A stretch of 64,000 nucleotides of DNA, taken from positions 28,161,318 to 28,225,317 of the forward strand of contig OY986436.1 in the NCBI GenBank assembly GCA_963920525.1. Direction: 5' to 3'. The stretch comes from Dichetophora obliterata. Taxonomy: Eukaryota > Arthropoda > Insecta > Diptera > Sciomyzidae. The first letter of the stretch is position 1; the number at the start of each line of letters is the position of its first letter. A program made the translations under genes and the position numbers. The notes under the pieces were generated by a model. It ran no database searches. It was given only the letters and a program-made list of their open reading frames with translations, and was not told the DNA's origin. Of the stretch, positions 1 through 11,751 are shown piece after piece.

Positions 1-787
1 AGAATTTTAATATCTTCATAAAAGTAAGCGTCCGCAAGAGCGCACTTACTCTATAGAAAGCTTGCCAACATTTCTACCGTCAGAGAAAATGAAGGTTACT
101 CGTTCTTTTGTTTAGCGTAAATCATTAAACTGATTTATATTCCGTTTGATGCTTTTTTTATTCTTTCTTTTTTATGGCTACGTTTTTGCTCGCATTTCTT
201 TTATTGTTACGAACTGATATTGGAAATTCGAACTTGAGTTCGAGCACTAAAGTTGTAGCTGCAAATAAAGCAAATGTCTCAAGTGAATTTGCATGAATCG
301 GCAAAAAATGCTTTTCGATTCGAATTTTTGAAGGCAGCATAGAAATCAGGCCTATAACTAAGAAGTTAATTTTGCTGACATTGAAGAAAAAAAAATTAAA
401 TAAACGCATAAAAAAGCTATGAGAAATTTTTAGGTGTTATGTTTTAAAATCATTGTTGAGTTAATTTAAAATATTTTATGGAATTTAATAACTTAATTTT
501 GTCAATACAAGCTCAAAATATGGCCTACATAAACTACCACAAAAAATATATACGAGTACAGTGCTGGGAGATGTTTTTTATGAAAATCCCACAAAAAAAA
601 TGCTTAATGGGGTGCAAAAATGCAAAAGTGAACAACTGCAGTTGAGTAACAATAAACATATTTTTTTTGTCTATACAATTTTTACACGGTTGTGAAATAA
701 TTATATATATTTGGACAGTTATAAAACATCCTTGCAGAGAAAATACATGCTAGTCATAAAATAAAATAGTAAATTTGCTATTTATAA
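1..787. other. AT-rich intergenic stretch
   Basis: No gene, RNA or clear repeat is visible. Open frames here are short and low in complexity. Confidence 0.5.
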
Positions 788-1190
788 CACAGTGCTACAC
801 ACAAAATATGCAGGGGTTCTCATGCAGCAATTCTGTTTTGCTGGAGTCCATAGAGTACGAAAAAACTTATACTTTTTCTCAGTCACTTCGTTAAGTAAGT
901 TTTTTTATAACAAATGTAGTGATATAACGATATTCCCAAAATTACAAGTTCAAAAAATCATAAGTTTACTCTGCATTGACCGATTTTCAAAATTTTGCTT
1001 TTATTTTACAGATCTGATTTGTACCTTTTAATAAAAAAAAACATTTTGGCAATCAGTTCAAAAATGGCTCAGTTACGGTCGATAAAGTAAAAAAAAAAAA
1101 AAAAAAATTAAAAAATGTTAATTTTCATCTCGCTCTAAATTGACCGTTAGGCCGAAAATTCTGTTTTTTTAAATTTTATTGACAATCATG
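788..1190. repeat. Left long TIR of DD41D mariner
   Basis: Inverted copy of 2366-2774 with few mismatches. Shared landmarks are the ATGCAGGGGTTCTCATGCAG block, a poly-A run at about 1090-1107 and ATTTTCATCTCGCTCTAAAT. Confidence 0.85.
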
Positions 1191-1449
1191 GAGACAATCA
1201 GACAATATTAAATCTGTCACTCATCATCACTCATCTGCCCTAAGTTTGATGGGAACATATTCAAATGAGCATGGAGATGGTGCAATTTGATAGACATTTT
1301 TCAGCCCATTGCATGGTAGGCAGACAGATTTTCGTGTACTATTTCTTCATAATTTACACTTCTTGTGTTTCTATGAAAATTCTATAAAAAAAAAACTACT
1401 AGATATTTTTTCAAATTTCTTTTTTTATTTGAAACTACAATCCTTCCGG

Positions 1450-1884
1450 TTAATAATGGAAAATAATTTCATTCAAATGGCTGCCTCGGCTGGCCATGCA
1501 GTAGCCTATACGATCGGTCCAATTTTTAAGCACATTATCGATTGTGTGCAGCTGTATTTCACCAATGGCTTCACGAATATTGTCCTTTAAAGCGTCAATT
1601 GTCTCTAGCTTGTCGGCGTAACACTTATCTTTGAGGGCAACCCACAAATAATAGTCCAACGGTGTCAAATTGCAGCTCCGAGGTGGCCAAACGACATCAG
1701 CTCTGCGGCTGATAATGCGATCTTCAAAAACATGGCGCAAAACATCGAGTGTAGTTTCGGCTGTGTGGCACGTAGCGCCGTCCTGTTGATGATTTCTGAT
1801 GATTTTTTTGGCAAAATCGGCATCTTCTGCATCAAAGTAATGTTGCAATGTTTCCCACCGTTGTTCAAGCGTACACACAACCAT
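1450..1884 (-). pseudogene. DD41D mariner transposase, internally deleted
   Basis: This 144-residue open frame is the C-terminal half of a Tc1/mariner-type DDE transposase, the enzyme that cuts and joins element ends. It shows the second catalytic motif QQDGATCHTA, the WPPRSC block, then LTPLDYYLW; 41 residues separate the two aspartates, which fits the DD41D group first described as rosa in tephritid flies (established knowledge). The N-terminal helix-turn-helix is missing. EDADFAKKII, which normally precedes the first catalytic SDE(A) motif, runs straight into the second catalytic motif, so roughly 100 residues including the first aspartate appear deleted. The frame ends naturally at a stop after EIIFHY. 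It cannot encode an active enzyme. Another DD41D copy lies at 53780-54912. Confidence 0.85.
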
Positions 1885-2365
1885 ATTCGTTCAGCGGAAG
1901 GATAAAACTAATTATCTGTGAAATCAGACATGAGCTAAGTGTTACCATTCACGAAATAAGCACTAGTTGAAAAAAATAACGTTATATGGCGGACCCTGTA
2001 CTTTCAATAATTCAGCACTAGTGCGGTTGTGAGTAGGAAAGGAAAAAACAAAAATCGTGTTTGTTGTGATGCAAAATTTCACCCACACAAAAGACGTGAA
2101 AGGGAAGAAACGCATGTAAACATGTGGATAATGACTCCAATTAGTGCGAAATGTAAACAAGCGTTGGCTGAGACAAACAGTGTAACAATCATCCAACTAT
2201 GATTTTGTATATTAGGCGTTTTCTTGTTTTATTACCTGAAAAATATTTACATTTCTAAGAAAACACAAAAAAAGCAAAAAACATGTTATCACAAAACTTG
2301 GCGTAACTGATTCATTTTGTAACCGATTTTTATGACCTTACCTGTTTTAGAAACCAACTTTAATA

Positions 2366-2774
2366 TGATTGTCAATAAAATTTAAAAAAGCAGAATTTTC
2401 TGCCTAACGGTCAATTTAGAGCGAGATGAAAATGAACATTTTTTAATTTTTTTTTTTTTTTTTTACTTTATCGACCGTAACTGAGACATTTTTGAACTGA
2501 TTGCCAAAATGTTTTTTTTATTAAAAGGTACAAATCAGATCTGTAAAATAAAAGCAAAATTTTGAAAATCGGTTAATGCAGAGTAAACTTATGATTTTTT
2601 GAACTTGTAATTTTGGGAATATCGTTATATCACTACATTTGTTATAAAAAAACTTACTTAACGAAGTGACTGAGAAAAAGTATAAGTTTTTTCGTACTCT
2701 ATGGACTCCAGCAAAACAGAATTGCTGCATGAGAACCCCTGCATATTTCTTTTTTTCACTTTTGTATCACTGTG
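2366..2774. repeat. Right long TIR of DD41D mariner
   Basis: Inverted copy of 788-1190. The open frames at 792-1031 (+) and 2521-2730 (-) are the same TIR sequence translated twice and are not genes. Confidence 0.85.
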
Positions 2775-3130
2775 TAATTAATCTAGTAAAAAAAATCAGA
2801 TGTTTAACTTAATAGTTTAATGTAATTAGATTCAAAGTAACTAGTTAATTTACAAGCGATAGTGCGGCTAGTTAGAGAACTTCTGGTTAGTTTAAAACTA
2901 GCATGTTTAATAATATCCTAGTTGATCAACCAGTAACTTATTAAAATATTTAAAAATTGCAGTCGTTTTTCTATAAAAATATTTTTATTTCAACTTCAAC
3001 TTCTGATAAAGGGTTTAACCCCCCAGAAGAAAAAAGCTTCCGGCGCGTCTGCGTGCAAAACAAATTTGATAAAATTATGTGTAGTTCTCTCTTATTTCAA
3101 TATTAAGAGAACAATCAATATTATTTATTG

Positions 3131-3651
3131 CAAGGCTCATTTATAAGGTTGTGGCCAAGGTTCACTTTTAAGGTTGTGGCACTTGAGAGAAATGTACTCT
3201 TTTTCCTCCTTTGCTTGAACTGTCATTGTGCTTTTCTTTGTTCTATGCATTAATTTTCCTGATTTCTTTTCATCCATTCTGATAGTTTGACCCATGGTAT
3301 AATTATTTGATAAGGTAGCCGTGACAGTTTTTTGGCGATTGGTAGTTGTCAAAAACTGCTAAAGGAGTTGTAGTTTGCTGCTGTGCTTATTTTTAACTTT
3401 TCTTTGATTCATTAAATTTGTACGCGAAGTTTATCGGAATATTTTTAGTTTGCTGCGATTGACTAGCTATGTTTAAGTCGTTGATTATTTCTTCACATTT
3501 CTTTGATTAATTGCATGAACAGCTTATTTTGACAAGTACCCATCGCCTCTTGTGAGAAAATAGCCAGTCCACGCTACTACTCTGTCAAATAATTATACCA
3601 TGGTTTGACCGAGCACGCTCTCAAGTGCCACAACCTTATAAATGAGCCTTG
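3131..3651. mobile_element. 521-bp non-autonomous TIR element
   Basis: The ends are perfect inverted copies: CAAGGCTCATTTATAAGGTT at 3131 and its reverse complement ending at 3651. A second inverted pair lies inside (CCATGGTATAATTATTTGA near 3291 and its reverse complement near 3585). There is no coding capacity and no clear target duplication. The superfamily is unknown. Confidence 0.7.
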
Positions 3652-4330
3652 ACTTATTAGAAGTGCAATTTCTCAAATTCTCTCCCGCAGAAGTTATGCC
3701 ATAAACAGCTCATAATGGGTATCCAGCTTACGCCAAAATACATTGCTGGTTGTGCTACCTATGTTTATCGAAATTAAAAAAATTACTGTAAAAATACACA
3801 CAAAAACATTATTTATCACTTGCTAACTTTAGAAGTCAAAATTCCTTCAAAATAAATTTTTCCCACGATACCTCAGCACTGTTGCAGAGACCATTAAGCA
3901 AAAGCTTGAACAAATTTTTACTTGCCTTAGAAATGCTGCAAAATGTGATTGAAAGTAAAAAACCAAAATAGCTATATAGAGAAAAAAATGACCTAGAGGC
4001 TAAAACTTTTTTGAGCAAGGATTGTTTTATCATATTTTTTTATTTTTCAACCATGTTGACCTCAATGAGTAGGGAAAAAAAAAATCAAAATGAAACAAGG
4101 CCAACAAAAAACAGTGCACTGAAAAGTGGACAAAAAAGGGTTATTTACCGCAGGGACAAAAAAAAATGTTTGCGACTAAAAAATTCAATTATATCTGAAT
4201 TGTTTTAAGGTTATTTTTTCCTAATTTATTAAAATTTAATTATAGCAGTTATACGGCCTATGCATTGTAAGCAACATAGCTACAATACAAAATAATTGCA
4301 TTTTTGAGATGGTAGCTATAAAATTTGAGA
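3652..4330. other. AT-rich intergenic stretch
   Basis: No supported gene. Two small open frames (about 3836-4033 minus, 4011-4208 plus) overlap on opposite strands, are lysine/phenylalanine-rich, and look like chance. Confidence 0.4.
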
Positions 4331-4332
4331 TA

Positions 4333-4356
4333 CACCAATACCCCGGTTTGCGTCGC
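4333..4356. repeat. Left TIR of Tigger element
   Basis: Starts CACCAATACCCCGGTTTGCG and is a perfect 24-bp inverted match to 6784-6807. The TA at 4331-4332 is the presumed target duplication. Confidence 0.95.
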
Positions 4357-4764
4357 TTCGATTTGCGTCGTTTCGAAGTTGCGTCTTTCTACAATTTTCT
4401 GTGGCTTCGAAGTTGCGTCGTTTTTGTTTCGATTTGCGTCGTTAATATGAAAATGAAATTCTGTTTCTATGCTAGAAATCAATTGTTGTGTTTGTTGCTC
4501 TTACTCAACGAATGGGTAGATACACACACAAAATAAATACAAAACAAAAACAACAAGTTGTATCGACGATGATGATTCATTGATGAAGTTTGAGGCAATA
4601 TAAATTAATACCGTTACTTCTTTTCGGCTACAAAACATAAACAGAAAAAGGGGATTTCTGATTTTAGTCTTGCTTATGCGAAGATCGTGTGCTGGTCATT
4701 AGCTGAAGATTGTTCAGTTTCAAATTACACTTGCTGCTGTGAAGTTTCAAAAAATATTTTGATC

Positions 4765-6448
4765 ATGAGTCAAAAAAGGAAACAAATAAGTTTGAAACAA
4801 AAACTGGACATTTTGAAACGTTTTAAATCTGGGGAAAAGGCTGTTGAGATTGGAAGAAGCCTTGAACTAGCCCCTTCGACAGTAAAATCAATTTGTACCA
4901 GGGACGCCGACAAAATTAAAAAATTTGCTGAAAGTGCCTCGCCATTGCAACATAAAGAAGTTTTAAAATGAGAAGTTCTTTAATGGAAAAAATGGAGACC
5001 CTTCTTAGCGTTTGGATTGAAGATCAAAACCAGCGGAGAATGCCATTAAGCCAAATGGTAATTCAGAAGAAAGCTTTGTCCTTATTTAGCGATCTTAAAG
5101 AAAATTATCCATTATCAAGTGCCGAGATTTCTGAAGAATTTGAAGCAAGCAGAGGTTGGTTTGATCGCTTCAAAAATCGTGCAAATTTGCATAGCATTGC
5201 ATTAAAAGGCGAATGTGCTAGTGCAGATACTGCAGCTGCAGACAAGTTCAAACTTGAAATAAAAGCCATCATTGAAGAAGGTGGGTATTCTGCAAAACAA
5301 GTCTTCAACGCTGATGAGACAGGACTTTTTTGGAAGAGGTTGCCAGGAAGAACGTACATTTCTAAATCGGAAAAATCTTCCCCTGGACATAAACCTTGTA
5401 AAGACAGACTTACACTTCTTTTAGGAGGAAACGCAGCGGGAGATTTTAAATTTAAGCCGTTTTTAATTTACAAATCTGAAAACCCGAGATCTTTTAAAAA
5501 TGTTAAAAAGAACGAGCTTCCTGTTTATTGGCGTGCAAACCAAAAAGCATGGATGACTGCATCCTTATTTAAAGATTGGATGGAAAACTGTGCCGTCCCT
5601 GAACTGAAAGCTTACTGTTCTTCTCAAAATATTGAGTTTAAAGTCCTCTTGCTATTGGACAATGCACCAGGACACCCAGTTTATTCTGACGATTATTCCG
5701 AAAACATAAAAGTTATTTTTATGCCCCCTAATACCACATCATTGATACAACCAATGGATCAAGGGGTAATTTCCAACTTCAAGTCCTATTATTTGCGACG
5801 AACTTTTGGACAACTTCTAAAAGCAACTGATGGTGATAATATGGCTACGATGAAGGAGTTTTGGAAGAATTATAGCATCAGGATGGCTGTTGAAAATGTA
5901 AACCAATCTTGGAAGGAAGTTAAGAAATCGTGCATGAACGGAACTTGGCGCAAATTATGGCCCGAATGTATTGCTAACAAATAAATGGAAGATATTAATG
6001 ATGTTCAGAGCATTTGTAAAGAACTTGCAGAAACAGCAAGACATGCAAATTTTGAAGGAATGGAAGAAGAAGACACTAGTGAGCTTTCGTCATACGACGA
6101 AGAGCTTGATAACATAACTTTGATAGCAGCTGATATGAACAATTCGGTGGACAATGAAACACTAACACTTGAAGTTGAACCAGAAAATAAAAAGCTTACC
6201 ACTGCTAAAATCTCTGAAGCAATGCAGTTGATATCGCAAGGAATGGAAATTGTTGAAAATAATGATCCGGACGAAGATCGCAGTTTAAAGGTGTCTAGAT
6301 ATGTAACCGAAGCTATCAATTGCTATAAAGAAATTTATTTGAAAAAAAAGCTCTAACAATCCAACAAACTTTAGATGCATTCGTAAAAAAATCAGCAAGA
6401 TTGCCAAATCAATCTGTGGAAGATTTATTAGATTCAAGCTCAGAATAA
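4765..6448 (+). pseudogene. Tigger/pogo (CENP-B-like) transposase pseudogene
   Basis: DDE transposase of the Tigger group, in family order. An N-terminal helix-turn-helix (MSQKRKQISLKQKLDILKRF, 4765 on) comes first, then a CENP-B-type DNA-binding region (about 4980-5220), then the catalytic core. The core shows NADETGLFWK, LLLLDNAPGHP and IQPMDQGVIS; 32 residues separate the last two aspartates, typical of Tigger. An acidic tail follows. Three lesions break it: a frameshift near 4965-4975, an in-frame TAA at 5982-5984, and a frameshift in the A-run near 6343-6350, after which the tail continues in another frame to TAA at 6448. The start was chosen at 4765 because the conserved helix-turn-helix begins there; an upstream ATG near 4687 adds unconserved residues. 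The family is certain; the copy is inactive as read. Confidence 0.92.
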
Positions 6449-6783
6449 CAAATCAGGACACCGGTTACGACTTTTAATTTTATATGACGAAATCCTTTTC
6501 TTTAATTTGTATCTCAATTTTTAATTTTATATGATGAATTCTTTATATTTAATTTGTATCTTAATGCTATTGTAATGTTTTTCTCATGAATTTTTAAGTA
6601 TTTATTTTAATATAACCTTGTTTTTACAATAATTAAAAAATATTTTTTTTTAATGAAAAATAAACTTTCCAGCTTAAAAATACGTCATGGAACCGATCAA
6701 ATAAAAATCTGTGCAAATGTATGGGTAAACGTGATCCAGTTTGCGTCGTTTCGATTTGCGTCGCATTTCTCCGGTCCCAATTA

Positions 6784-6807
6784 GCGACGCAAACCGGGGT
6801 ATTGGTG
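6784..6807. repeat. Right TIR of Tigger element
   Basis: Perfect inverted match to the left end. The TA at 6808-6809 is the second target-site copy. Confidence 0.95.
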
Positions 6808-6809
6808 TA

Positions 6810-6991
6810 CTTGGTTTTGCAAAAAAAAAATAGATGCGAAAAATAGCACAACTAAAATTTTTGTGTGTCTAAATTAGTTTAATTAATATGACATCATTAA
6901 TTTTTTAAATTCCTTTTTATTAAATTTAAGTGTGTTAAAGTTAAGACACAGAAAAGATTAATTTGAAACCCAATAATAAATTTTTTATATA
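6810..6991. other. Short AT-rich spacer between transposons
   Basis: Nothing recognised between the Tigger element and the hairpin MITE. Confidence 0.4.
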
Positions 6992-7608
6992 CAGGGTGTC
7001 CCAGTATATAGGGTGGAAGTATAGAAAAAAATGACATTCATAGTTGTCATCAGTTTTAATGCAATAACTTAAGAAGTATTACAGATAGAAAACTCTTTGA
7101 AACGGTTTTTTAAAGCTTTTGAATTAGTTAACTAATATCTGTTAAAGTATTTTGGTATTTTAAACCATGAAATAACTTATAGCTAATTGAAGCCGAATAA
7201 AGAAATATTGCAAAGAATTATTTAGAGATTAAGACTGCATCAGAAAAAAAAATATTATAAAATTTTTATGTAAAACGAGCTTAAAGTGAAAAAAACAAAA
7301 TAAAAAAATATATTTTTCACAGTTAAGTTGCTATAAATTATTCCATGGTTAAAAATACCAAAAAACTTTAACATATAGTAGTTAATTAAATAAAAAGCTT
7401 TAAAACCCGTTTTAAAGAGGTTCCCATAAGTAATACGTTTTAAGTTATTGCATTAAAACTGATGACACCTATGAATGCCATATTACGATATACTTCCGGT
7501 TATAGCTCGAAAAAGGGGAAATATGAACCACCCGCCACACAATTTTTTTCTTGTGTTGGTCCAAGGAATCAACCAGCGCCAGATTAAACGTTGATCTGGG
7601 ACACCCTG
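6992..7608. mobile_element. 617-bp hairpin MITE with CAGGGTGTCCCAG ends
   Basis: Both ends read CAGGGTGTCCCAG inwards (6992-7004 and 7596-7608) and are flanked by TA. Most of the length is also self-complementary: the block around 7030-7190 (with CAGTTTTAATGCAATAACTT) returns inverted at about 7325-7485. There is no coding sequence. The TA target and end sequence suggest a Tc1/mariner-mobilised foldback, by inference. Confidence 0.85.
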
Positions 7609-7610
7609 TA

Positions 7611-7920
7611 TGTATATTAGACTGTCCCTTATATTTCGATTTTTAGAAATTTCAATGGGCTGAAAGATTTTTTATGTGTTTTTATGTTCTAAGAACGAAA
7701 CCAGTCTTGTTGCAGCTTTCAACCGAAATCATAGTTTTTTTTATAAACTTACATAAAAAATTGCAAAAAGCAAAGATGTACCCTCCTGGGGGGTTACGGT
7801 GTCCACGAAAATTTTATGTTTATTCAATATTATAGTCAATTTCAATAGATTTATGATAGCTGATTCTTAATCTGGCGTTTAATTGCTTTAAACGTCATTT
7901 ATCAGTTTAAAACTCTTGAA
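7611..7920. other. Intergenic, nothing recognised
   Basis: AT-rich sequence without gene or clear repeat. A CCTCCTGGGGGG palindrome near 7782 stands alone. Confidence 0.4.
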
Positions 7921-8360
7921 AAGACATATTATAAGGTAGCAGCCCTATTATTTCAAAATTTTATAAATTTGAAATTCTGACAACGGACTCGGATTCAGCG
8001 ACCCATTTTTGGTGTATCATTTTTTTTGCCAGCCCCGAATTCATAAAACTACAAAAAATTAAGGTGGCAACCCTATCCACCATCTTTAATTTTAAAATTC
8101 TGACTTTAGATTCGAAATCAGCGACCCCTTAACACTGATAAATTATGTTTACAACTCTTAAAAATACATATTATTAGGTGGCAATACTGTGGTTAAAATT
8201 TAGGTGGCAGCCCTAACCTCCATTTTAAATTTTAAAACTGTGGCATTATATTCGAAATCAAATTCGTTGTCAGAATTTCAAAATTACAAGAATTCGCAAA
8301 AATAAAAAAAAATCTAGGTGGCAACTCTATCTGCCATCTGAAATTTTAAAGTTTGACAGC
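7921..8360. repeat. Degenerate tandem repeat (AGGTGGCAACCCT motif)
   Basis: Diverged direct copies of a block with AGGTGGCARCCCTA, then an AT-rich run with AAATTCTGAC, then TTCGAAATCAGCGACCC, at spacings of roughly 90-130 bp. The unit borders are fuzzy. Confidence 0.55.
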
Positions 8361-8399
8361 ATCTCCAACCACGGAGTCCACAGAATCCTTAAAAGACCA

Positions 8400-8690
8400 A
8401 TTACGCTTAAGCTCTCTCTACACAAGCTCATTAAATATTTTGGATACTTGCTTTAATTTCAATTAATTGGATACTTGTGGGCTTACAAGCTTTTGCCGAT
8501 CGTTTGAAGCTTTTCAAGTTTCTGCCCTACAAAGTAAGTCTAAACAAGCCAAGCCAACGAGCAAGCATGAATATGACTTGTATCTGTTTGGTATTTTTGC
8601 AAGCTGGCTAAAGCTTGCTTTTTCAAGTTTGGATACATACTTGAATTTAAGTACTTGAAAAGGCTTGAACTTCAAGTAGGCTTGTGCAGT
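8400..8690. repeat. Motif-saturated stretch (CAAGCTT / CTTGAA / ACTTG)
   Basis: Short themes such as CAAGCTT, TTCAAGTT, ACTTGAA and GGCTTG recur in both orientations. The 63-residue frame at 8467-8658 follows from the repetition and is not a gene. Confidence 0.45.
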
Positions 8691-8699
8691 TCTCAGATA

Positions 8700-10296
8700 T
8701 GCACCGTTGAATGAATAAATACTAGTTTTTAAGGCATTATTATGTCATCATTAAAAATTAATGGATTGTAGCAAAATCTTCAAAGCAGATTTGAAAGATA
8801 GATTAGATTATAGTTTCTTATCTTAAAATGTTTGATAGCATAATTGTATGCTATTTCCAAAAATTTAAAATTAAAATTGTGCGAGTCTAGCTTTTATGAA
8901 AACTCATACAAAATGTTAATTTTTGCTAATTTAATAAAATGAAAAGTTGCCTGTTTGTTTGTTTTTCTTTCTTTCAGGTTTATACAGAATTTAATGAAAT
9001 TTGGAACATAGGTTGAATAAGTTGTAAGCTATTTTAAAATTGTCAAATCTTGAGCTTGTAATAAATGCTACTGCAATAATAACAAAATTTACAGGTGTTG
9101 CGAATTTTTATAGGTAACGCAAAATTTTCTTAATGGGTCACTTAACAAGTTCTTTAATTCTTATAGACTGGAAAGTATCTTTACTATTATTATAGTTATG
9201 AAATAGTAATATACTAGTTTTTGTGTGTGGTTCATACAAACTGACAATTTTTTTTCCTCATTTTTTATAATTTTCTTCCGCAAAATTTGCTTTAAAATTT
9301 TTGAAAATCAACATACTGTTTGAACAACGTGAAGTTATATATAAGGGCTTACTTTATCATTCAAGGCTAACTGAAGAATTTAACCATTATCCACTCGTTT
9401 TTAATAATTACTCAAATATGCCTAAAAATTTAAATTTTTGTTAATTCAGCACTACATACCTTAAGAACGAAAAAAGATAAAAAAATATGTGTGTGGCTGC
9501 CACACACGGGAGAAGTGAAACTAACAAAAAAAGTAGAGATTTTTAAGTGGTCCAAAAAGTCCCATTGCAAATAATGGCTAGAGTAGATTAAATCTGTTTT
9601 AATGCAATTTCGAGAAGTTTAATGTTATTGCACCAGAAACTAATCATACTATATCCATCATATTATGCCATCATATTATGACAATCGTACCATACCATTA
9701 ACTTTTATTTCTAGTAAAAACCTTTATCCAAAAATTTTAAATAGAAAAACTTCCCTCAAAGAGATCATACAAAAACAAAAATACACAATTCGTTTTTAAT
9801 AAAGTGCGTCCACTATTAATGAAAGGACTTGTCATACAGAATTGCAAAGTTTTTATGGCAGTTTTGATATTTTTGCATATTCACAAAAGACGAATTCTTG
9901 CAACTCATTTGAAAAAATATGTATAAATATATTCTATAGTTATTGGGGTTTTAAGTTCTTTTACAGATTTTCTAATTTTTTCTTATTCACTAGTAAAAAT
10001 TTTACTTGTAGAAGTAGCTACAATTTTTTCTATTACCTTTTTACGCTCTCGTTTTACTCTCTCGTTGCAAATTTCTCGATTACGTGAACGCTTTACTAGT
10101 AAGAACTTTTAACAATTTGTAACAATTTTGATTAACCTATTGATTAATTTTTAAAAAAAGTCGTCATATTAAATGTCGCAATATTTTTCTTAAATTTTCA
10201 TATCATCAAATATATAAATTGTATAAATATTTTCAATAAACAAAAAAGTTACAACGATTTTTCCTGTGGGAATAAAAAAATGTTGAAAAATAACCA
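8700..10296. other. AT-rich intergenic stretch
   Basis: No supported gene over ~1.6 kb. The frame at 9842-10087 has phenylalanine/tyrosine/asparagine-rich composition expected of random AT-rich DNA. Confidence 0.45.
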
Positions 10297-11417
10297 CCCA
10301 GTGTGCCAAACGGATCTGTAACGAATCCGTAACGAACTCACTTCTTCGTACATTTTGTCCGAAACGGATTGCGTTTCGCATCCGGAACGGATCCTTTTTT
10401 GTATGAAATTCCTCTCTCCGTTACGGATTTCAGTTACGAATCCGTTTCGGACTTCAGTTACGAATCCATTTCGGACTTCATATACGAAACAGACGTTTCA
10501 AACTCTTTTTTTTAAAATAATGCGAACTCGCAACGGACTCGTTTGACGCATTTAGCTACATATGTTAAAAATATAGGTTCTCTAAACAAGTTTGACGCAT
10601 TCAAATTCGAAAACTTTTTGCAGGAAATTAAACGTAAATTAAAACAAAAAAATTATTTTGTAATAAAATTTATAAGAGAGTAGTGGAGGCTAGTTTAAAT
10701 GGTAAAAAAAATAATTCAAAATATCAAACAAACGAGTACAATGTTGGTGAGTTCCAGGATGGCTCATACTTGTTTCTTCAAACAGCTAAACATTATTTTT
10801 CATTGAAGCATCCCAATAACTTTTACTGCTATAATGACAAAGCGTACCAAATTCACGCAATTAAAAAAGTTTCCGAAAAATATCTTGTGTACGGCTATCC
10901 TATAGTCACATTTAACTTGATCACTAATGATAATTAGTTAAAAATTCTGACAAGTACTTTTCTTCGATTTGAAGGAGAGCTTGAGGAGCACGAGCTTAAT
11001 GAAATAAAAAAATTGTTTAAAATAAAAATAAGTACACAATTGTATTTCGTATCCCTAATCCACTGAAAATAAAATAAGAAATTGAAAAACAAATTTAAGA
11101 CTGTCTTTTATGTTAACGTTGTGGTAATTTTTTTGACGGATTCGTAACGGGTTCGTAACAGGTCCGTCAAAACATAAGAGCGATTCCTATCAAAAATACG
11201 AAATGCTTTTTCCATTTTTTCGTATCCGCCTCGAACTCAGAACGGACTTCAGAAACGAATCCGTAACGGACTTCATATACGAATCCGTTTCAGACTCTTT
11301 TGGCGGATTCGTAACGGGTTCGTAACGGGTCCGTCGAAACATAAGAAAGCGTAGTGCGTACTGACGGACTCGTAACGGGTTCGTAACGGATCCGCATCCG
11401 TTTTTGTGCACATTGGG
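10297..11417. mobile_element. Unassigned DNA element filled with TCCGTAACGGA-type motifs
   Basis: Ends are short inverted repeats: CCCAGTGTGC (10297) and GCACATTGGG (ending 11417). Both subterminal zones (10310-10545 and 11130-11402) carry many diverged copies of the near-palindrome TCCGTAACGGA/TTCGTAACGGGTTCG in both orientations, like dense binding-site arrays. The centre holds a small open frame (10683-10937 and its continuation). No matching target duplication was found and the superfamily is unknown. Confidence 0.6.
10683..11066 (+). pseudogene. Hypothetical ORF inside the motif-array element
   Basis: An open frame of 84 codons (10683-10937, TAG) continues in the same frame beyond the stop for ~42 codons to TGA at 11066. 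The product is lysine/tyrosine-rich and shows no motif I recognise; it includes GEFQDGSYLFLQTAKHYFS and, after the stop, an acidic FEGELEEHELNEIKK segment. Its codon content looks less random than neighbouring DNA and it sits exactly between the two motif arrays, so it may be a fragment of the element's own protein. Function unknown; it could be chance. Confidence 0.3.
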
Positions 11418-11751
11418 CAACTGCAAATTTATTTTTATTCAACTACGAGACTCACCTATACATTTAAATTTAAAGCAGTAAAGTTAGTAAATACATGTAG
11501 TTATTTCTTTATTTTAGTTCATAAATAAAAGTATCAGTTGCAAATTAAAATATTGAAGAAATCACTTTCGCCCTCACACATAGTGTTGGCCAGCCAGTGG
11601 TGACCTGTTGTAACTTCATTGTCAAAGCAAACATAGAAGTGAAGTTTTCGATCTGGCAGTATGTTGTAACTTTTTCATTCGACAGGCGATTTGGTATGTT
11701 TCGAAGATATATTCGAACGTTTAACAGCTAAACGCCATGGCAGAATAACCT

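Larger units (their letters stand above)
788..2774 (-). mobile_element. DD41D (rosa-like) mariner with ~400-bp TIRs
   Basis: The element is bounded by CACAGTG (788) and CACTGTG (ending 2774). Its ends are long inverted copies: the 788-1190 sequence reappears reversed at about 2366-2774, and both arms carry a poly-A/T run and the string GGGGTTCTCATGCAGCAATT. A TA follows the right end, and TA/AA precedes the left end, as expected for Tc1/mariner insertion. The only coding remnant is an internally deleted transposase on the minus strand (1450-1884). The family call comes from that protein; the long TIRs may reflect a foldback derivative. Confidence 0.8.
4333..6807 (+). mobile_element. Tigger/pogo-type DNA transposon, nearly full length
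   Basis: A 2,475-bp element with perfect 24-bp terminal inverted repeats at 4333-4356 and 6784-6807, each flanked by TA, the pogo/Tc1 target. Subterminal copies of TTCGATTTGCGTCG and CGAAGTTGCGTCG (left at 4358-4442, right at about 6727-6760) look like repeated transposase-binding sites. The interior holds one transposase gene broken by few mutations, so the copy is relatively young. Confidence 0.92.

Noticed and set aside
792..1031. Matching ORFs at 792-1031 (+) and 2521-2730 (-) as a duplicated gene
   Set aside because: They are the two arms of one long inverted repeat, with no family signature.
5105..5390. Minus-strand ORFs of 84 and 62 codons
   Set aside because: Antisense shadows of the Tigger transposase.
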